Of a stretch of 64,000 nt of DNA, positions 1 to 9,159 are shown piece by piece. The notes below the pieces were generated by a model. That model searched no databases and was not told the origin of the DNA. It saw nothing but the letters and a program-made list of their open reading frames with translations. Position 1 is the stretch's first letter, and each line of letters begins with the position of its first letter. The stretch lies in the NCBI RefSeq assembly GCF_900109285.1, contig NZ_FNZQ01000001.1, positions 1,207,001 to 1,271,000 on the forward strand. The letters are read 5' to 3'. A program made the translations under genes and the position numbers. The stretch is from Jannaschia helgolandensis (GTDB taxonomy: Bacteria > Pseudomonadota > Alphaproteobacteria > Rhodobacterales > Rhodobacteraceae).

Positions 1-407
1 AGGACCGGCACCGTCACGCGGCCCGTTACGTCGGGTTTCGCGCGGACATAGATGTCGCGCAGGAACGGCAGGCCGAACAGGCGGTCGCCGGTTGTTCCAT
101 GGTCGTCGGCCTGGAACGTCCAGCCGTCGGACAACATGACGGGATGCACCACGGACACTTGGATCAGGTCCTCAAGGCCTTTCAGCTTGCGAAAGATCAG
201 CGTGCGGTGCGCCCAGGGGCAGGCAAGCGAGACATACAGATGATAACGCCCGGCCTCGGCTTTGAAACCGCCTTCGCCCGACGGGCCGGGGCTGCCGTCC
301 GGTGTGATCCAGTTGCGGAACCCCGCGGTCGCACGGACGAACTTGCCGTCGGCCGGTTTCGGATCGTACTCGATATCATGCCATATGCCGTCGACAAGCT
401 GTCCCAT
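1..407 (-). CDS. yqjG: Glutathionyl-hydroquinone reductase (GST-like), 5' part only
   Basis: The reading frame starts with an ATG at 407 and stays open to the left edge, so only about 135 N-terminal residues are present. The visible part contains the ACPWAHR motif (about residues 62-68), with the Cys-Pro-Trp that is the nucleophile site of omega-like glutathione transferases of the YqjG/ECM4 family, followed by the family-typical RTLIFRKLKGLED segment and a VVHP motif. Members reduce glutathionyl-hydroquinones using glutathione in the cytoplasm. The 124 bp before the start (408-531) are locally AT-rich and probably carry its promoter. The gene is not coupled to the membrane-protein gene upstream. 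The C-terminal helical domain lies outside the window and could not be checked. Confidence 0.85.
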   Translation of the reverse strand, partial: MGQLVDGIWHDIEYDPKPADGKFVRATAGFRNWITPDGSPGPSGEGGFKAEAGRYHLYVSLACPWAHRTLIFRKLKGLEDLIQVSVVHPVMLSDGWTFQADDHGTTGDRLFGLPFLRDIYVRAKPDVTGRVTVPV

Positions 408-531
408 TGAACCTCTGCGATATGCGGAATTGTTGGGATATTATTCAATCGGCACGACAAATATACCCCGTGTCTCGCGCAGGGACTGCGCATGGATGAA
501 CCATTCGGTATGGAACCTGGCCGCCGCGAGC

Positions 532-1626
532 TTAATCAAATGTGCCTGCGACCCGCGCGCACAGCATGAACGCCCGCGCCGTGCGGGTATCTGCGAATCG
601 GACAATTTCGCCGTCTGTGGCGATCTTTGTAAAATCGGCAAAAACCCGGTCGAAGGTTCGCAGGAAATGATGGACGGCATCGCGAAAGACGGCATCGTCC
701 TTCATCCGCCCTGCCGTCAGGGCCAACGACGAGCGGTCCCGGATGCCGCCCAGGGCCGCGACATCCGACCCGTGGGTGCCCTCGGCAAAGGCACGCCACA
801 GCACCGCGTCTGCGCGATGAACCGTCAGATCGTCCATGTAGATGCCGTCCTGCGCCAGTAATGTCAGCAGGTCCTGCGCGGCGGTGACCAGCTGCGCGGT
901 GCGATGATGTTTCAGAGCCGACCGCAGAACGCGGAAACCTTCGGCATCGCGTTCGTTCTCGGGAAAGTTCATCGCGCGGATGAAGTCGTCGGGCGGCAGA
1001 GCTTCGTCTTCGGGTTCGGTGTCCAGTGCCAGCGCCGGTTGAAGCAGCAATTGCGGAAGGGGCCGGATGGGCGCGCTCAGAATAGCGTCGGGCGCTTTCG
1101 GGCGGTGCAGCGACGCGACTTCGGCCCCAAGAACGGCTTGCGCGCGCGCAACCTGTTCGATCTGCGTGCCAAGATCGCGCTTCAGCGTTGCGGCGTCGGC
1201 CGCCTGCTGGTCGAGATGGCTGAGGCGAATGGTATCGATCGCGGCCTGCAGGCGCGCGCTTTCCTCGCGCATTGTCTGGGCAGTACGCGCGACGGAAGCG
1301 GCGACCCAGATCAATGCGACGGGCAGGAAAATGCCCAGAACAGCTATCATAAAGCCGGACGGATTGCCGCGTATCAGGCGGCCTTGGTCGTCGTCCAGCG
1401 TCAGAAAATACCAGCCGACCAATCCCAGCCAACCAAGGCTGAGGACAAGCGCCGTGATCTCGATCATCGAAATACCAGCGTTCTGTCGACCCCCGCGCGT
1501 CCGGCGACGGTTGGGGCCGCGCGATGTTGTGGCTGACATCGCCTTACTGGCCGTCAGGGGCGCTGCGCCAGTCTGCGAGCCAGTCTGCGGGCCAGTCTGC
1601 GGGCCGATCTGGGGGGCGTCCGACAT
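532..1626 (-). CDS. Conserved two-TM membrane protein with coiled coil, downstream of greA
   Basis: This 364-residue protein has no function I recognise. The N-terminus is low-complexity (PQTG repeats from a 12-bp DNA repeat, then an Arg-rich stretch). Two transmembrane helices follow at about residues 52-73 and 90-112, then a heptad-like region (about 115-175) with many Gln/Ala/Leu and a Pro/acidic linker. The C-terminal half (about 215-364) looks globular and soluble. The ATG lies 4 nt after the greA stop, so the two are almost certainly cotranscribed. By topology it is an inner-membrane protein with a large cytoplasmic C-terminal domain. I recall similar uncharacterised proteins beside greA in Rhodobacterales. 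Confidence 0.75.
   Translation of the reverse strand: MSDAPQIGPQTGPQTGSQTGAAPLTASKAMSATTSRGPNRRRTRGGRQNAGISMIEITALVLSLGWLGLVGWYFLTLDDDQGRLIRGNPSGFMIAVLGIFLPVALIWVAASVARTAQTMREESARLQAAIDTIRLSHLDQQAADAATLKRDLGTQIEQVARAQAVLGAEVASLHRPKAPDAILSAPIRPLPQLLLQPALALDTEPEDEALPPDDFIRAMNFPENERDAEGFRVLRSALKHHRTAQLVTAAQDLLTLLAQDGIYMDDLTVHRADAVLWRAFAEGTHGSDVAALGGIRDRSSLALTAGRMKDDAVFRDAVHHFLRTFDRVFADFTKIATDGEIVRFADTRTARAFMLCARVAGTFD
1567..1614. repeat. Four 12-bp tandem repeats inside a coding start
   Basis: Four imperfect copies of GCCAGTCTGCGG lie end to end (1567-1578, 1579-1590, 1591-1602 and a diverged copy at 1603-1614). The period is a multiple of three, so copy-number change would only lengthen or shorten the PQTG-rich N-terminus of the minus-strand membrane protein without breaking the frame. 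Confidence 0.85.
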
Positions 1627-1630
1627 CCGG

Positions 1631-2101
1631 CTATTTGAAGACGACAGAGGTGATTTCGTAGCCGCGCGTGCCGCCGGGCGTCCGGACCTCGACCGAGTCG
1701 CCCTCTTCCTTGCCGATCAAGGCGCGGGCTAGCGGCGACTTGATATTCAGAAGGCCGTTTTCGATATCCGCCTCCTGCTCCCCGACAATCTGATAGGTTT
1801 TTTCGGCGTCGGTATCCTCGTCGACAAGCATCACTGTCGCGCCAAACTTGACGGTGCCCGATAATTTCGCGGGGTCGATGACGTCGGCCAGTGAAATCAG
1901 GCCCTCCAGTTCCTTGACACGACCTTCGATGAAGGAATGCTTTTCGCGCGCGGAATGGTATTCCGCATTTTCCGACAGGTCCCCATGTTCGCGGGCTTCG
2001 GCGATGGCGGCGATGATCGCGGGACGCTCGACGGATTTCAGATGCTTCAATTCAGTCTGAAGGGCAGTCATGCCCCTTGGCGTCATGGGAAATTTTTCCA
2101 T
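1631..2101 (-). CDS. greA: Transcription elongation factor GreA
   Basis: GreA rescues backtracked RNA polymerase by stimulating cleavage of the nascent transcript. At 156 residues the protein is family length. The N-terminal coiled-coil hairpin carries the signature [15 protein letters not shown] (about residues 36-50), whose acidic tip residues (the D and E of GDLSENAE) act in the polymerase secondary channel. The C-terminal half (about 80-156) is the FKBP-like domain, including the late [14 protein letters not shown] segment. It is the first gene of a pair with the membrane protein at 532-1626. A GGAG-type ribosome-binding site lies just upstream of the ATG at 2101. Confidence 0.97.
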   Translation of the reverse strand: MEKFPMTPRGMTALQTELKHLKSVERPAIIAAIAEAREHGDLSENAEYHSAREKHSFIEGRVKELEGLISLADVIDPAKLSGTVKFGATVMLVDEDTDAEKTYQIVGEQEADIENGLLNIKSPLARALIGKEEGDSVEVRTPGGTRGYEITSVVFK

Positions 2102-2236
2102 GGATATTCTCCTGCCGGGGAGACTGTTCCGCCCCGTTGTTCCGTGTTGGAGGCAAGACTAGCAGGGGCGTGGACAGGTGCAACAGGTGTGGAATGAGCG
2201 GGCGGCGTATCTGCCGCGCTATGTCGCCACTTGGCG

Positions 2237-2386
2237 TCAGTCGGTGCGGGCGATCCCGACCTCAACACTGCCGGACAGGGTCACGGCGGATTGTGGTTTG
2301 TCTTCGACATCAGACGGGCGGACGGGGGCGCCATCGACGCCGCAGGCCGTCAAAAGGAAAAGAACGGGAAGCAATCGCAATGTCAT
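2237..2386 (-). CDS. Tiny lipoprotein (LptM-like) coupled to argH
   Basis: This 49-codon frame begins with ATG at 2386, and that ATG overlaps the argH stop (ATGA), which indicates translational coupling. The peptide has a short hydrophobic signal ([11 protein letters not shown]) and a lipobox LTAC with the lipidated Cys at residue 15. The Cys is followed by GVDGAPVRP, which resembles the C-G-x-x-G-x-x-x-P pattern of the LptM/YifL family of small outer-membrane lipoproteins that assist LptD maturation. The remaining roughly 25 residues are polar. In several Rhodobacterales a similar small lipoprotein lies between argH and lysA; here lysA is absent and greA is next. Role by analogy only. Confidence 0.7.
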   Translation of the reverse strand: MTLRLLPVLFLLTACGVDGAPVRPSDVEDKPQSAVTLSGSVEVGIARTD

Positions 2387-3783
2387 TTCAATCTCTCTTG
2401 CCAGAGCGCGACCTGCGCGCGGACATTGGCGGGGGCGGTGCCGCCATATGACGTGCGCGACGCGACCGAATTATGCACACCCAGCACGCCGAATACACCT
2501 TCGGTGATCCTATCGTTGACAGACTGCATCTGCGCCAGCGTCAGATCCGGCAGGTCGATGCCCGCATCTTCGGCCATCTTGACCAGCGCGCCGGTGGCAT
2601 GATGCGCATCGCGGAACGGCAAACCGGCTTCGCGCACCAGCCAGTCGGCCAGATCGGTCGCGGTCGAGAACCCGCCCGAAGCCGCCGCCTCCAGGTTGTC
2701 CTTCTGCGCCGTCATGTCGCCCACCATGCCGGTCATCGCGGCCAGCGCCAGCATCAGGCTGTCTGCGGCGTCGAAGACCTGTTCCTTGTCTTCCTGCATA
2801 TCCTTGGAATAGGCCAGCGGCAGCCCCTTCATCACCATCAGAAGCGCTGTCTGCGCTCCGAAGATACGCCCGATCTTGGCGCGCAAAAGCTCGGCGGCAT
2901 CCGGGTTCTTTTTTTGCGGCATGATACTGGACCCGGTCGTCCAGCGGTCCGACAGGCGAACAAAGCGGAACTGGGCCGAGGACCAGATCACCAGTTCCTC
3001 GGCCAGACGCGACAGGTGCATCGCGCAGATCGTGGCCGCGCCCAGAAACTCCAGTGCGAAGTCCCGGTCCGATACGGCATCCAGCGAATTGGCCGACGGT
3101 CGATCAAAACCAAGGGCCTTTGCCGTCATGTCGCGGTCGATGTCGAAGCCGGTTCCCGCCAGCGCGGCAGCCCCCAGCGGGCTTTCGTTCATCCGCTTGC
3201 GAGCATCCTCAAAACGCGACAGGTCGCGGGCGAACATTTCGGTATAGGCCAGCATGTGGTGGCCCCAGGTCACCGGTTGCGCGGTTTGCAGATGGGTAAA
3301 GCCCGGCATCACCCAACCGGCCCCGGCCTCGGCCTGCGACACCAGCGCCGTCATCAGTCGGGGCAGGGCGTCGATGGCGGCGTCACACTGGTCACGCACC
3401 CACATGCGAAAATCCAGTGCCACCTGATCGTTGCGCGACCGCGCCGTATGCAGGCGACCTGCGGCGGGGCCCACGATCTCGGTCAAGCGCGCCTCGACGT
3501 TCATGTGGATGTCTTCGAGCGCAGTCGAGAACCGGAACGTGCCGCCCTCGATTTCTGACAACACCGTAAGAAGGCCTTCCCGGATCGCGTCGGCATCCAT
3601 CTCGGTGACGATACCCTGCGCGGCCAGCATCGCGGCATGGGCCCGGCTGCCTTCGATGTCCTGTTTCGCCATGCGGCGGTCGAAACCGATCGAGGCATTG
3701 ATCGCCTCCATGATCGCGTCCGGGCCTTCCGCGAACCGGCCGCCCCACATCTTGTTCGAGCTGTTATCGGACGACTTCGACAT
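2383..3783 (-). CDS. argH: Argininosuccinate lyase
   Basis: ArgH performs the last step of arginine synthesis, splitting argininosuccinate into arginine and fumarate in the cytoplasm. The 466-residue protein carries the fumarase/aspartase superfamily signature [12 protein letters not shown] in the mobile catalytic loop, the TARSRNDQV substrate motif, and the N-terminal MWGGRF motif typical of ArgH. I chose the ATG at 3783 ([17 protein letters not shown]); the frame stays open upstream to 3957 but that extension is not ArgH-like. Its stop overlaps the start of a tiny lipoprotein gene. argD and argF lie about 15 kb away, so the pathway is dispersed. Confidence 0.96.
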   Translation of the reverse strand: MSKSSDNSSNKMWGGRFAEGPDAIMEAINASIGFDRRMAKQDIEGSRAHAAMLAAQGIVTEMDADAIREGLLTVLSEIEGGTFRFSTALEDIHMNVEARLTEIVGPAAGRLHTARSRNDQVALDFRMWVRDQCDAAIDALPRLMTALVSQAEAGAGWVMPGFTHLQTAQPVTWGHHMLAYTEMFARDLSRFEDARKRMNESPLGAAALAGTGFDIDRDMTAKALGFDRPSANSLDAVSDRDFALEFLGAATICAMHLSRLAEELVIWSSAQFRFVRLSDRWTTGSSIMPQKKNPDAAELLRAKIGRIFGAQTALLMVMKGLPLAYSKDMQEDKEQVFDAADSLMLALAAMTGMVGDMTAQKDNLEAAASGGFSTATDLADWLVREAGLPFRDAHHATGALVKMAEDAGIDLPDLTLAQMQSVNDRITEGVFGVLGVHNSVASRTSYGGTAPANVRAQVALWQERLK

Positions 3784-3983
3784 GGAACGCCTCATGCTGT
3801 GGAAATTATGCCTGACGCTATACGGACTTGCCTTGACGCTCGCTACCCCCGGTGCCGTATCGCGGCGGCGGGGGTCATCACATGGCGGTGCGGTCGCGCC
3901 GCAGTGCAGCGGTTGCGCACGCAGCAGACACATTGTAGCGCTCATATGAAATATCACGCAACATTATGTCTCGGAGCCGTTCC

Positions 3984-4946
3984 ATGAGCTTTCGCACACA
4001 ACCCGCCCCCGTCGCCCGCCCGAACCGCTGCCAGCTCTTCGGTCCGGGGTCGAACACTAAGCTCTTCGCCAAGATGGCGGCGTCCGATGCGGATGTCATC
4101 AACCTCGACCTCGAAGATTCGGTCGCGCCCTCCGACAAGGATACGGCTAGGTTGAATGTGATCGAGGCTATCGGTGCGGTGGACTGGGGTAAGAAGGTTT
4201 TATCTGTTCGGATCAACGGCTTGGATACTCCGTACTGGTATCGCGATGTCGTCGATTTGCTGGAGCAGGCGGGTGCGCGGCTGGACCAGATCATGATCCC
4301 CAAAGTCGGCTGCGCTGCGGACGTCTATGCGGTCGACGCCCTCGTCACCGCCATCGAGACGGCGAAGGGCCGCACCAGACCCGTCACCTTCGAAGTCATC
4401 ATCGAAAGCGCGGCCGGCCTCGCCCATGTAGAGGAGATTGCCGCAAGTTCCCGCCGTTTGGTCGCCATGTCGCTGGGAGCCGCGGATTTTGCGGCCTCGA
4501 TGGGCATGCAGACGACCGGCATCGGCGGCACACAGGACGACTATTACATGCTGACCGAAGACGGGGCGCGGCATTGGTCCGACCCCTGGCACTGGGCGCA
4601 GGCGGCCATCGTTGCGGCCTGTCGGACGCACGGCGTTCTGCCGGTCGACGGACCCTTCGGCGACTTCTCGGATGACGAGGGATACCGCGCACAGTCGCGC
4701 CGGTCGGCGGTTTTGGGCATGGTCGGTAAATGGGCCATTCACCCTAAGCAGATCGCCCTGGCCAACGAGGTGTTCACCCCCTCCGACGCCAAGGTCGCCG
4801 AGGCGCGCGAAATCCTTGCTGCGATGGAAGAAGCCAAGGCTGCAGGGGCAGGCGCGACCGTCTACAAGGGTCGTCTGGTGGACATCGCTTCCATCAAACA
4901 GGCGGAGGTCATCGTGCGCCAATCCGAAATGATTGAGGATAATTGA
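3984..4946 (+). CDS. mcl1: L-malyl-CoA/beta-methylmalyl-CoA lyase
   Basis: This 320-residue HpcH/HpaI-citrate-lyase-beta family enzyme cleaves (2R,3S)-beta-methylmalyl-CoA to glyoxylate and propionyl-CoA, and makes or cleaves L-malyl-CoA, in the ethylmalonyl-CoA pathway for acetate assimilation. Visible motifs are an N-terminal RPNRCQLFGPGS, the NLDLEDSVAP motif with metal-binding acidic residues (about 43-52), the IMIPKVG strand and the FEVIIESAAG motif with its metal-binding Glu. The long C-terminal part (WAIHPKQ, then VYKGRLVDIASIKQAE) matches what I remember of the Rhodobacter Mcl1 paralogue rather than the Mcl2 thioesterase. The start at 3984 follows CGGAGCCGTTCC. It stands alone, divergent from argH. 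Confidence 0.92.
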   Translation: MSFRTQPAPVARPNRCQLFGPGSNTKLFAKMAASDADVINLDLEDSVAPSDKDTARLNVIEAIGAVDWGKKVLSVRINGLDTPYWYRDVVDLLEQAGARLDQIMIPKVGCAADVYAVDALVTAIETAKGRTRPVTFEVIIESAAGLAHVEEIAASSRRLVAMSLGAADFAASMGMQTTGIGGTQDDYYMLTEDGARHWSDPWHWAQAAIVAACRTHGVLPVDGPFGDFSDDEGYRAQSRRSAVLGMVGKWAIHPKQIALANEVFTPSDAKVAEAREILAAMEEAKAAGAGATVYKGRLVDIASIKQAEVIVRQSEMIEDN

Positions 4947-5030
4947 CCCTATTGCGCTTTGGACCTGGTAAGGTTCGATTCATGAATCGGTGAAAGGTTG
5001 GCCCTTGCAACACCTGCAAGGAACCCTGCC

Positions 5031-6230
5031 ATGATCGAAATCGGCACATTGATGGACTTCTTCGGATCGCTTTCGATTCTGGGAATGCTGGCAATCTTCT
5101 ATGGGTCAATCCGGCGGGCATTGCCGGGAACCTGGATCGCAGAATCGTTGCTGGGCATCTTGTTCGGTGTGGTTGCCGTGATGCAGATGAATGCCCCGTT
5201 CGAACCGATACCTGGTCTGATTATCGATATGCGAAATGTACCTATGGTGCTGGCGGGGGCCTTTCTGGGTGCGCGCGGGATGTTGCTTTGCATGGTTCTG
5301 GCAATTGCGGCACGCCTTCAGATCGGGGGAATCGGCGCTTTGGCCGGGGTTGCATCAATCCTGATCGCCGGGGCCGCTGGCGCATTCTGGAACGCGGCCA
5401 CGGCCCGCAGGACGCGGGGGCCGCTGGCGATGCTGGGTCTGGTGATGCTGCTCAGCACGCATCTTGTTTCCGTGGTGTTTCTGCCGCTTGATGTTGCGAT
5501 CTGGTTCATGGTGAATGCCGCGCCCATTCTTATCGTGTTATATCTGCTGTCGGTTCCCGTCGTTGCCGGACTGCTGGACAGGGAACGGCGTCAAATGTTG
5601 AAGGAGGCGGAACTTCGGCGCGCCGCCAATATCGGCGCATCAGACGGGCTGATGCCAAAAGAGGCGTTTGCATGGACCCTGGTGCAGGCATCGGTCACCG
5701 GAAGTCTGCGGGACGGAGCGAGCATCATTGCTATCGAATTGCGTCATCGCGGTGCCCTGGCGCGCATATGGGGGACTGAAGCCGACAAGATAGCCACAGC
5801 GGCTCTCAGTGCCCGATTGGACGCACTTGTGCCGGATGGCGGCATCGTTGGCTGGATTGGCCCCGATCAGGCAATGATGGCCATTCCCGCCATGTCCGAC
5901 CGCGCAAAGACGGACTTCCTGATGCACATCCGTCGCGAGGTTTCATCCGATCCGATCCCGGTGCCAGGCATGGCGGCGATCCGACTTTCGCTGGAGCTTG
6001 ACGCTCGCACCTATGATGCTGTTCCGCCTCTGGATCGCATTTTGACAGATATGAAGATCAAGAAAGTTGGCAAGGCTCAGATCATACCTGTCAAACGGAA
6101 GCGGGCAGGATTGGCCAAGCCAAAACGTTTTGCCGAAATGCAGACGCAGACAAAAACGGCGCGCCGAAGACGGGACGATCTTTTCGGAACCTTTGACCGC
6201 CTGCGCGAGGCAAGGTTTGGCCAGATCTAG
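5031..6230 (+). CDS. 5TM-sensor (LytS-like) protein with degenerate GGDEF-like domain
   Basis: This 399-residue protein has about six hydrophobic segments in its first 190 residues, containing a P-x-P-G-L-I-I-D-M-R-N-V-P-M-V-L-A-G-A-F-L-G stretch of the 5TMR-LYT type (the membrane domain of LytS and several diguanylate cyclases). A short helix leads into a roughly 170-residue cytoplasmic domain whose layout resembles GGDEF domains (a D-G-L-M-P-K-E-A-F start and an I-I-A-I-E-L strand). Where the active-site motif should be it reads WIGPDQA. Cyclase activity is therefore unlikely; it may be a c-di-GMP-independent sensor. The start at 5031 is preceded by AAGGAA at 8-nt spacing; a longer frame from 4998 lacks a good ribosome-binding site. 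The tail is Lys/Arg-rich. Confidence 0.7.
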   Translation: MIEIGTLMDFFGSLSILGMLAIFYGSIRRALPGTWIAESLLGILFGVVAVMQMNAPFEPIPGLIIDMRNVPMVLAGAFLGARGMLLCMVLAIAARLQIGGIGALAGVASILIAGAAGAFWNAATARRTRGPLAMLGLVMLLSTHLVSVVFLPLDVAIWFMVNAAPILIVLYLLSVPVVAGLLDRERRQMLKEAELRRAANIGASDGLMPKEAFAWTLVQASVTGSLRDGASIIAIELRHRGALARIWGTEADKIATAALSARLDALVPDGGIVGWIGPDQAMMAIPAMSDRAKTDFLMHIRREVSSDPIPVPGMAAIRLSLELDARTYDAVPPLDRILTDMKIKKVGKAQIIPVKRKRAGLAKPKRFAEMQTQTKTARRRRDDLFGTFDRLREARFGQI

Positions 6231-7001
6231 GCGCTTCCACCCCACGATTTCTGGTTTTGAAGGGCCAGATTATCGGGCACTTCCAACGTGGCCAGCGCCC
6301 CATTCGGCACCGCGTTCGCCCGGACTGACCAGGCCCTAACTGACCAGGCCCGGACTGACCAGGCCCGGACTGACCAGGCCCATCACCCGCATCTGCAATA
6401 GCGGCCACAACGCTCCGCCTTTCCGTTTCCAGGCTTGCGACGTGCGGTGAATTGCGGCCTGCGCCATCTTGATATCAGCTTCCGCCGGCCAACGACCCAC
6501 TGACCGACGACAGAACCTGTAGCGTGCCTTCCTTGGTCATGTGCCCGAAGTGCCGGATCGCAACATGAAACCGCCGCCGATCCCCGTGCGCCCGCACAGC
6601 GTTGAATTTTCGCAAGGCGCGCGATCGTCACGACCGTCTGATCCATACCGTCGATCCCCTTGTCCGGATTTTACTGGAACAGATTACGCCAGGAGAACTT
6701 GCGAGGTGCACTGGGTATAACTGTCATGGCATTGACTGCCATGTCCTGCGCATCAGGCGGGTTGCTGCGCTGTCAACGGAACGGCGTACGGCCCATGTGA
6801 CAGACTTTCGGAATATCAACCATGATCGGAATTCGATGGTTCTCGGATGAGGACGGCCGCCTGGGGAAGATGCGGGCCAGACGGAACCTGCACATATCAG
6901 CACCTGCACAGTGCGAACGACAGGTTGCCGGCCTGTCCGGTCGTTGTTGCATCGCAGGCTCATGAACGCCATATCGGTGACGAAAGATCCAGGGGCCGGA
7001 C
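6231..7001. other. 770-bp gene-poor stretch with tandem and inverted repeats
   Basis: No convincing gene is present. It holds a 15-bp tandem repeat (6321-6380), a coding-like open stretch on the minus strand (6475-6627, 50 codons with a stop upstream and no start) that could be a decayed gene, and two inverted repeats: CATGGCA-5 nt-TGCCATG at 6725-6743 and GACAGG-7 nt-CCTGTC at 6919-6937. The second lies close to the accA start and could belong to its promoter region. Confidence 0.6.
6321..6380. repeat. 15-bp tandem repeat, four copies
   Basis: The unit CGGACTGACCAGGCC occurs at 6321-6335, 6351-6365 and 6366-6380, with a variant (CTAACTGACCAGGCC) at 6336-6350. It lies outside any gene I can support, just after the sensor-protein gene. 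It may be a variable-number repeat; function unknown. Confidence 0.9.
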
Positions 7002-7964
7002 ATGACGCAGTATCTCGATTTCGAAAAGCCGCTCTCGGAAATCGAAGGCAAGGCCGAGGAATTGCGGGCCATGGCCCGCGCCGACGACAAGATCGATGTC
7101 TCGAAAGAAGCGGGACAGCTGGACGTCAAGGCGCGGGATATGCTGACGACGCTCTACAAGGGGCTGACCCCGTGGCAGAAAGCGCAGGTCGCCCGGCATG
7201 CTGACCGACCGCATTGCAAGGATTATATCGAGGCGCTGTTTACCGACTGGACCCCGCTTGCCGGAGATCGGAACTTTGCCGACGATCACGCCATCATGGG
7301 TGGCCTGGCCAGGATGGACGGCAGGTCGGTCATGGTGATCGGGCATGAGAAGGGTCACGATACACGCACCCGAATCGAGCGGAATTTCGGAATGGCCCGG
7401 CCCGAAGGGTATCGCAAGGCGATCCGGCTGATGGAAATGGCAGATCGCTTCGGGCTTCCGGTCGTGACGCTGATCGACACGCCCGGTGCCTACCCCGGCA
7501 AAGGCGCGGAAGAACGAGGTCAATCCGAAGCCATTGCCCGGTCGACACAGACCTGCCTGCGGCTTGGTGTGCCGCTGATCTCGGTCATCGTGGGCGAAGG
7601 CGGATCGGGTGGCGCGGTGGCCTTCGCGACGGCCAACCGGGTCGCGATGCTGGAACATTCGATCTATTCGGTGATTTCGCCCGAGGGCTGTGCCTCGATC
7701 CTGTGGAAGGATGCGGACAAGATGCGCGAAGCCGCCGAAGCCCTGCGCCTGACCGCGCAGGATCTTTTGAAGCTGGGGGTCATCGACCGGATCGTGCCCG
7801 AGCCGTTGGGCGGCGCGCACCGCGACCGCACCGCCACGTTGAATTCCGTGGGTCAGGCCATATCGGCTCTGCTCGGCGAATTCGACGGTCAGGATGCCGA
7901 TGTCATCAGGACCGCTCGGCGGAAGAAGTTTCTCGGAATGGGGGCGAAGGGGCTGGCGGCCTGA
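7002..7964 (+). CDS. accA: Acetyl-CoA carboxylase carboxyltransferase subunit alpha
   Basis: AccA with AccD transfers the carboxyl group from biotinylated BCCP to acetyl-CoA, giving malonyl-CoA for fatty-acid synthesis. The 320-residue length is standard. The crotonase-fold core shows [17 protein letters not shown], the [10 protein letters not shown] strand-turn and the oxyanion-hole glycines GEGGSGGA, followed by [15 protein letters not shown], all diagnostic for AccA. The N-terminal helices ([15 protein letters not shown]) are also typical. The ATG follows a GGGGCCGGAC leader. It is monocistronic here; accD is not in the window. Confidence 0.97.
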   Translation: MTQYLDFEKPLSEIEGKAEELRAMARADDKIDVSKEAGQLDVKARDMLTTLYKGLTPWQKAQVARHADRPHCKDYIEALFTDWTPLAGDRNFADDHAIMGGLARMDGRSVMVIGHEKGHDTRTRIERNFGMARPEGYRKAIRLMEMADRFGLPVVTLIDTPGAYPGKGAEERGQSEAIARSTQTCLRLGVPLISVIVGEGGSGGAVAFATANRVAMLEHSIYSVISPEGCASILWKDADKMREAAEALRLTAQDLLKLGVIDRIVPEPLGGAHRDRTATLNSVGQAISALLGEFDGQDADVIRTARRKKFLGMGAKGLAA

Positions 7965-8021
7965 AATCCAGGCCACAGACTTGTTTCCCGTCGGCCAGAG
8001 ATGGGTCGCGTCCCTCCAGGC

Positions 8022-8252
8022 CTAGCGACGATAGACGCCTTCCGGCAGGTTCAGCGCCGTCGCCAGATCGCGCAACTGCCCCATCGTCAGTGTGATGCGG
8101 ACAGGCAGATCGGTTCGCGGGTCGGCCTGGGTCAGCGTGATGCACTCCTCGAAGGCCGCGACGATCACATCCTCGGCGGGTTTGCGCCCCGGCTCGCCTT
8201 CGTCCACCAGGGTTATGATCGTTGCATCGAATTCGTGTTCGATCGAAAACAT
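8022..8252 (-). CDS. Small conserved hypothetical protein
   Basis: This 76-residue acidic protein (starting MFSIEHEFDATIITLVDEG) has no signal peptide or membrane segment. It contains a beta-rich N-terminus and an amphipathic helix ending DLATALNLPEGVYRR. It resembles short proteins that recur in Rhodobacterales genomes but I cannot assign a function. It converges on accA (stop-to-stop distance 57 bp) and diverges from the M48 lipoprotein gene, so it is probably transcribed alone. Confidence 0.7.
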   Translation of the reverse strand: MFSIEHEFDATIITLVDEGEPGRKPAEDVIVAAFEECITLTQADPRTDLPVRITLTMGQLRDLATALNLPEGVYRR

Positions 8253-8371
8253 TCGCCGGACCTCCGCCGTTTCCGCACTGCAATGGCGTCCGTTATTGCA
8301 TGTCCACCACTGACAAAGCGACTTGGTGAGCTATAACTTTCGTCAGACTATCGAACCATTCGGGAATATCC

Positions 8372-9082
8372 ATGCGATCATCCATTCCAACGCTTCTTTT
8401 CACAGCGCTTCTGTCCGCCTGCGTGGCCGTCGAACCGACATCCACGAGGCCATCACCCGTTGCCACGTCTGCCAGCCCGGACCGGATATCCGAATCCACC
8501 GCCGCTGCGAATTTTCGGGCTGCCGTCGCGCGCGTTGAGCCGGTGGCCGAGAATTTCTGTCGCCAACGGACGTCCAATGTGAACTGCGATTTCCTGATCC
8601 GGATCGACCCGAACCGGAACGCGCCGCCGAATGCCTTCCAATCGCTGGACCGGTCGGGCCGCCCGGTGCTGACCTTCACACAATCGCTGATTGCGGATAC
8701 CCGGAACCGGGATGAAATCGCTTTCGTCATCGGTCACGAATCGGCGCATCACATCGAGCAGCACATCGCCCGTCAGCAGCAGTCGGCGGCGACCGGCGCG
8801 CTTGTCGGGGGTCTCATCGCGACCGTGGCGGGGGCCAATTCGGCGACGGTGAACGAGATCAGCCGCGTCAGCGCCGGCGTCGGCGCGCGCCGCTACTCCA
8901 AGGAGCACGAGTTGGAGGCGGACGCCCTGGGCACCGTCATCACGGCCCGCGCTGGATTTGATCCGGTGCGCGGTGCGGCGTTCTTCATGCGGATTCCCGA
9001 CCCGGGCGATCGTTTCCTGGGGACACATCCGCCCAACAGCGAGCGCATCGAGGTCGTTCGACGCACAGCGCCGGGTCTCTGA
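8372..9082 (+). CDS. M48-family metallopeptidase lipoprotein
   Basis: This 236-residue exported zinc peptidase has a signal peptide ending in a lipobox, LLSAC (Cys about residue 17), so it should be lipid-anchored in the periplasm. The zinc site is visible as HESAHH (HExxH, about residues 126-131), with the downstream third-ligand helix SKEHELEADALG (about 179-190). This is the layout of the Oma1/BepA/LoiP-type M48 peptidases that degrade misfolded envelope proteins. The C-terminus (GTHPPNSERI) is a typical M48 closing motif. It lacks the TPR domain of BepA and is closer to LoiP/YcaL. The ATG at 8372 is preceded by GGGAATATCC. Confidence 0.88.
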   Translation: MRSSIPTLLFTALLSACVAVEPTSTRPSPVATSASPDRISESTAAANFRAAVARVEPVAENFCRQRTSNVNCDFLIRIDPNRNAPPNAFQSLDRSGRPVLTFTQSLIADTRNRDEIAFVIGHESAHHIEQHIARQQQSAATGALVGGLIATVAGANSATVNEISRVSAGVGARRYSKEHELEADALGTVITARAGFDPVRGAAFFMRIPDPGDRFLGTHPPNSERIEVVRRTAPGL

Positions 9083-9159
9083 CCACATCCGTATCGGAAC
9101 CCCGTGTCTGACGTCGAAGTGACTGGTCGGCGGGGCGGCGGTTTGACAGGCAGGCGGGT

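Noticed and set aside
6091-6408. Minus-strand frame with GPGQSG repeats
   Set aside because: It runs antisense through the end of the sensor-protein gene, and its repeats come only from the 15-bp DNA array; no ribosome-binding site.
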